From Emydura subglobosa (taxonomy: Eukaryota > Chordata > Testudines > Chelidae): a stretch of DNA of 64,000 bases. Within the stretch, counting starts at the first letter, position 1, and each line of letters begins with the position of its first letter. Positions 63,561 through 64,000 of this stretch are shown here, one piece after another. Below the pieces are notes generated by a model. That model was given only the letters and a program-made list of their open reading frames with translations. It did not search any database and was not told where the DNA came from. The translations under genes were made by a program, and so were the position numbers. The stretch spans positions 19,548,932 through 19,612,931 of the forward strand of contig ML679969.1 of NCBI GenBank assembly GCA_007922225.1, given 5' to 3'.

Positions 63561-64000
63561 ATAAGGACTCAGAGTGCACAATCTTCATGTTGGTTCCTCC
63601 TGGCCTGGGAATACTTCCTTCCCTAAACTTAATAGGCTCTTAATGCCACTTTTTGTATGGAATTTTTACCGGTCCCCTCCCCAGGCTGGAATGCCCCCTC
63701 CACACATGTGCACATGCTAACTCTCACACACACACATATGCACATACACAATCTGCCTTAAAGTTCCTCTCTAGAGTGAAATGAAGGGACTCTTCCCCAG
63801 ACAATATGGAAGTTGGGATCAGGCATATGTCCTGTTGTTACCCCGCAACTGTAGAATCAGCGTGGGGCAAGGTGTTGGCCTGCCTAGTGGTGCCCTGAGG
63901 AGTGGGAAGCTGAGAGTCATTGGAGGCAGTTGGTGTGAGTAGTGCAGTCAAATCTCTGAGTCCCACATGATGTCTCCTCAGCTCCCGTCCCCGGATGGTG
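63561..64000. other. No gene recognised; CA-rich tract
   Basis: A tract of CACACACATATGCACATAC words lies at about 63723-63750. The rest is mixed sequence up to the window end. Confidence 0.45.

Noticed and set aside
1..64000. CRISPR arrays, bacterial operons, riboswitches, rho-independent terminators
   Set aside because: The sequence is vertebrate in all recognisable content; none of the regular repeats has the CRISPR repeat-spacer form.

Overview
The window looks like repeat-dominated intergenic DNA from a reptile genome, most likely a turtle. That is an inference from the transposon mix: CR1 LINEs, a Tx1-like LINE, PIF/Harbinger elements with their own Myb-like gene, Ty3/gypsy elements, an endogenous retrovirus (ERV) and tRNA-like SINE units. 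I found no bacterial features, operons, CRISPR arrays or ribosome binding sites. I also found no host protein-coding exon I could defend. Every reading frame with recognisable homology belongs to a mobile element, and almost all are broken.

Layout. 1-3.9 kb: minus-strand Tx1-like LINE, cut by the window start. 4.7-9.4 kb: unclassified and old repeat fragments. 9.5-11.9 kb: first CR1 copy (plus). 12.93-16.89 kb: a complete Harbinger element with terminal inverted repeats, a 3-bp target duplication, a transposase broken only by one in-frame TGA, and a convergent two-exon Myb-like gene with a one-base frameshift. 20.1-21.5 kb: second CR1. 22.5-23.6 kb: solo LTR (family B). 24.55-26.95 kb: a short LTR element (family A) holding only a gag fragment, with more family-A LTRs at 34.1-34.8 kb (plus) and 49.36-50.28 kb (minus). 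31.27-33.35 kb: a pair of ~234-bp inverted arms around a 1.6-kb interior holding a MITE and tRNA-like units.

35.4-38.6 kb is a G-rich GGTCA satellite, followed directly at 38.6-40.25 kb by a tandem array of about 170-bp tRNA-like units. 40.6-43.7 kb: a decayed second Harbinger copy with a nested hAT-like element. 45.35-46.28 kb: third CR1. 46.28-49.15 kb: Ty3/gypsy remnant. 50.68-51.2 kb: GC-rich minisatellite, then two MITEs. 51.855-61.523 kb: an ERV with both LTRs, a serine-tRNA-like primer site, and broken gag, pro, pol and env; its RNase H is split by a second family-B solo LTR with a perfect 5-bp duplication. 63.2-63.6 kb: a minus-strand CR1 3' end.

The components do not form one pathway. 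The window records successive insertions, with nesting that gives relative ages: ERV before family-B LTR, Harbinger copy 2 before hAT, gypsy before the CR1 tail. The least explained part is the adjoining GGTCA satellite and tRNA-like array (35.4-40.25 kb). Element names rest on motif recognition by eye; no database search was run.
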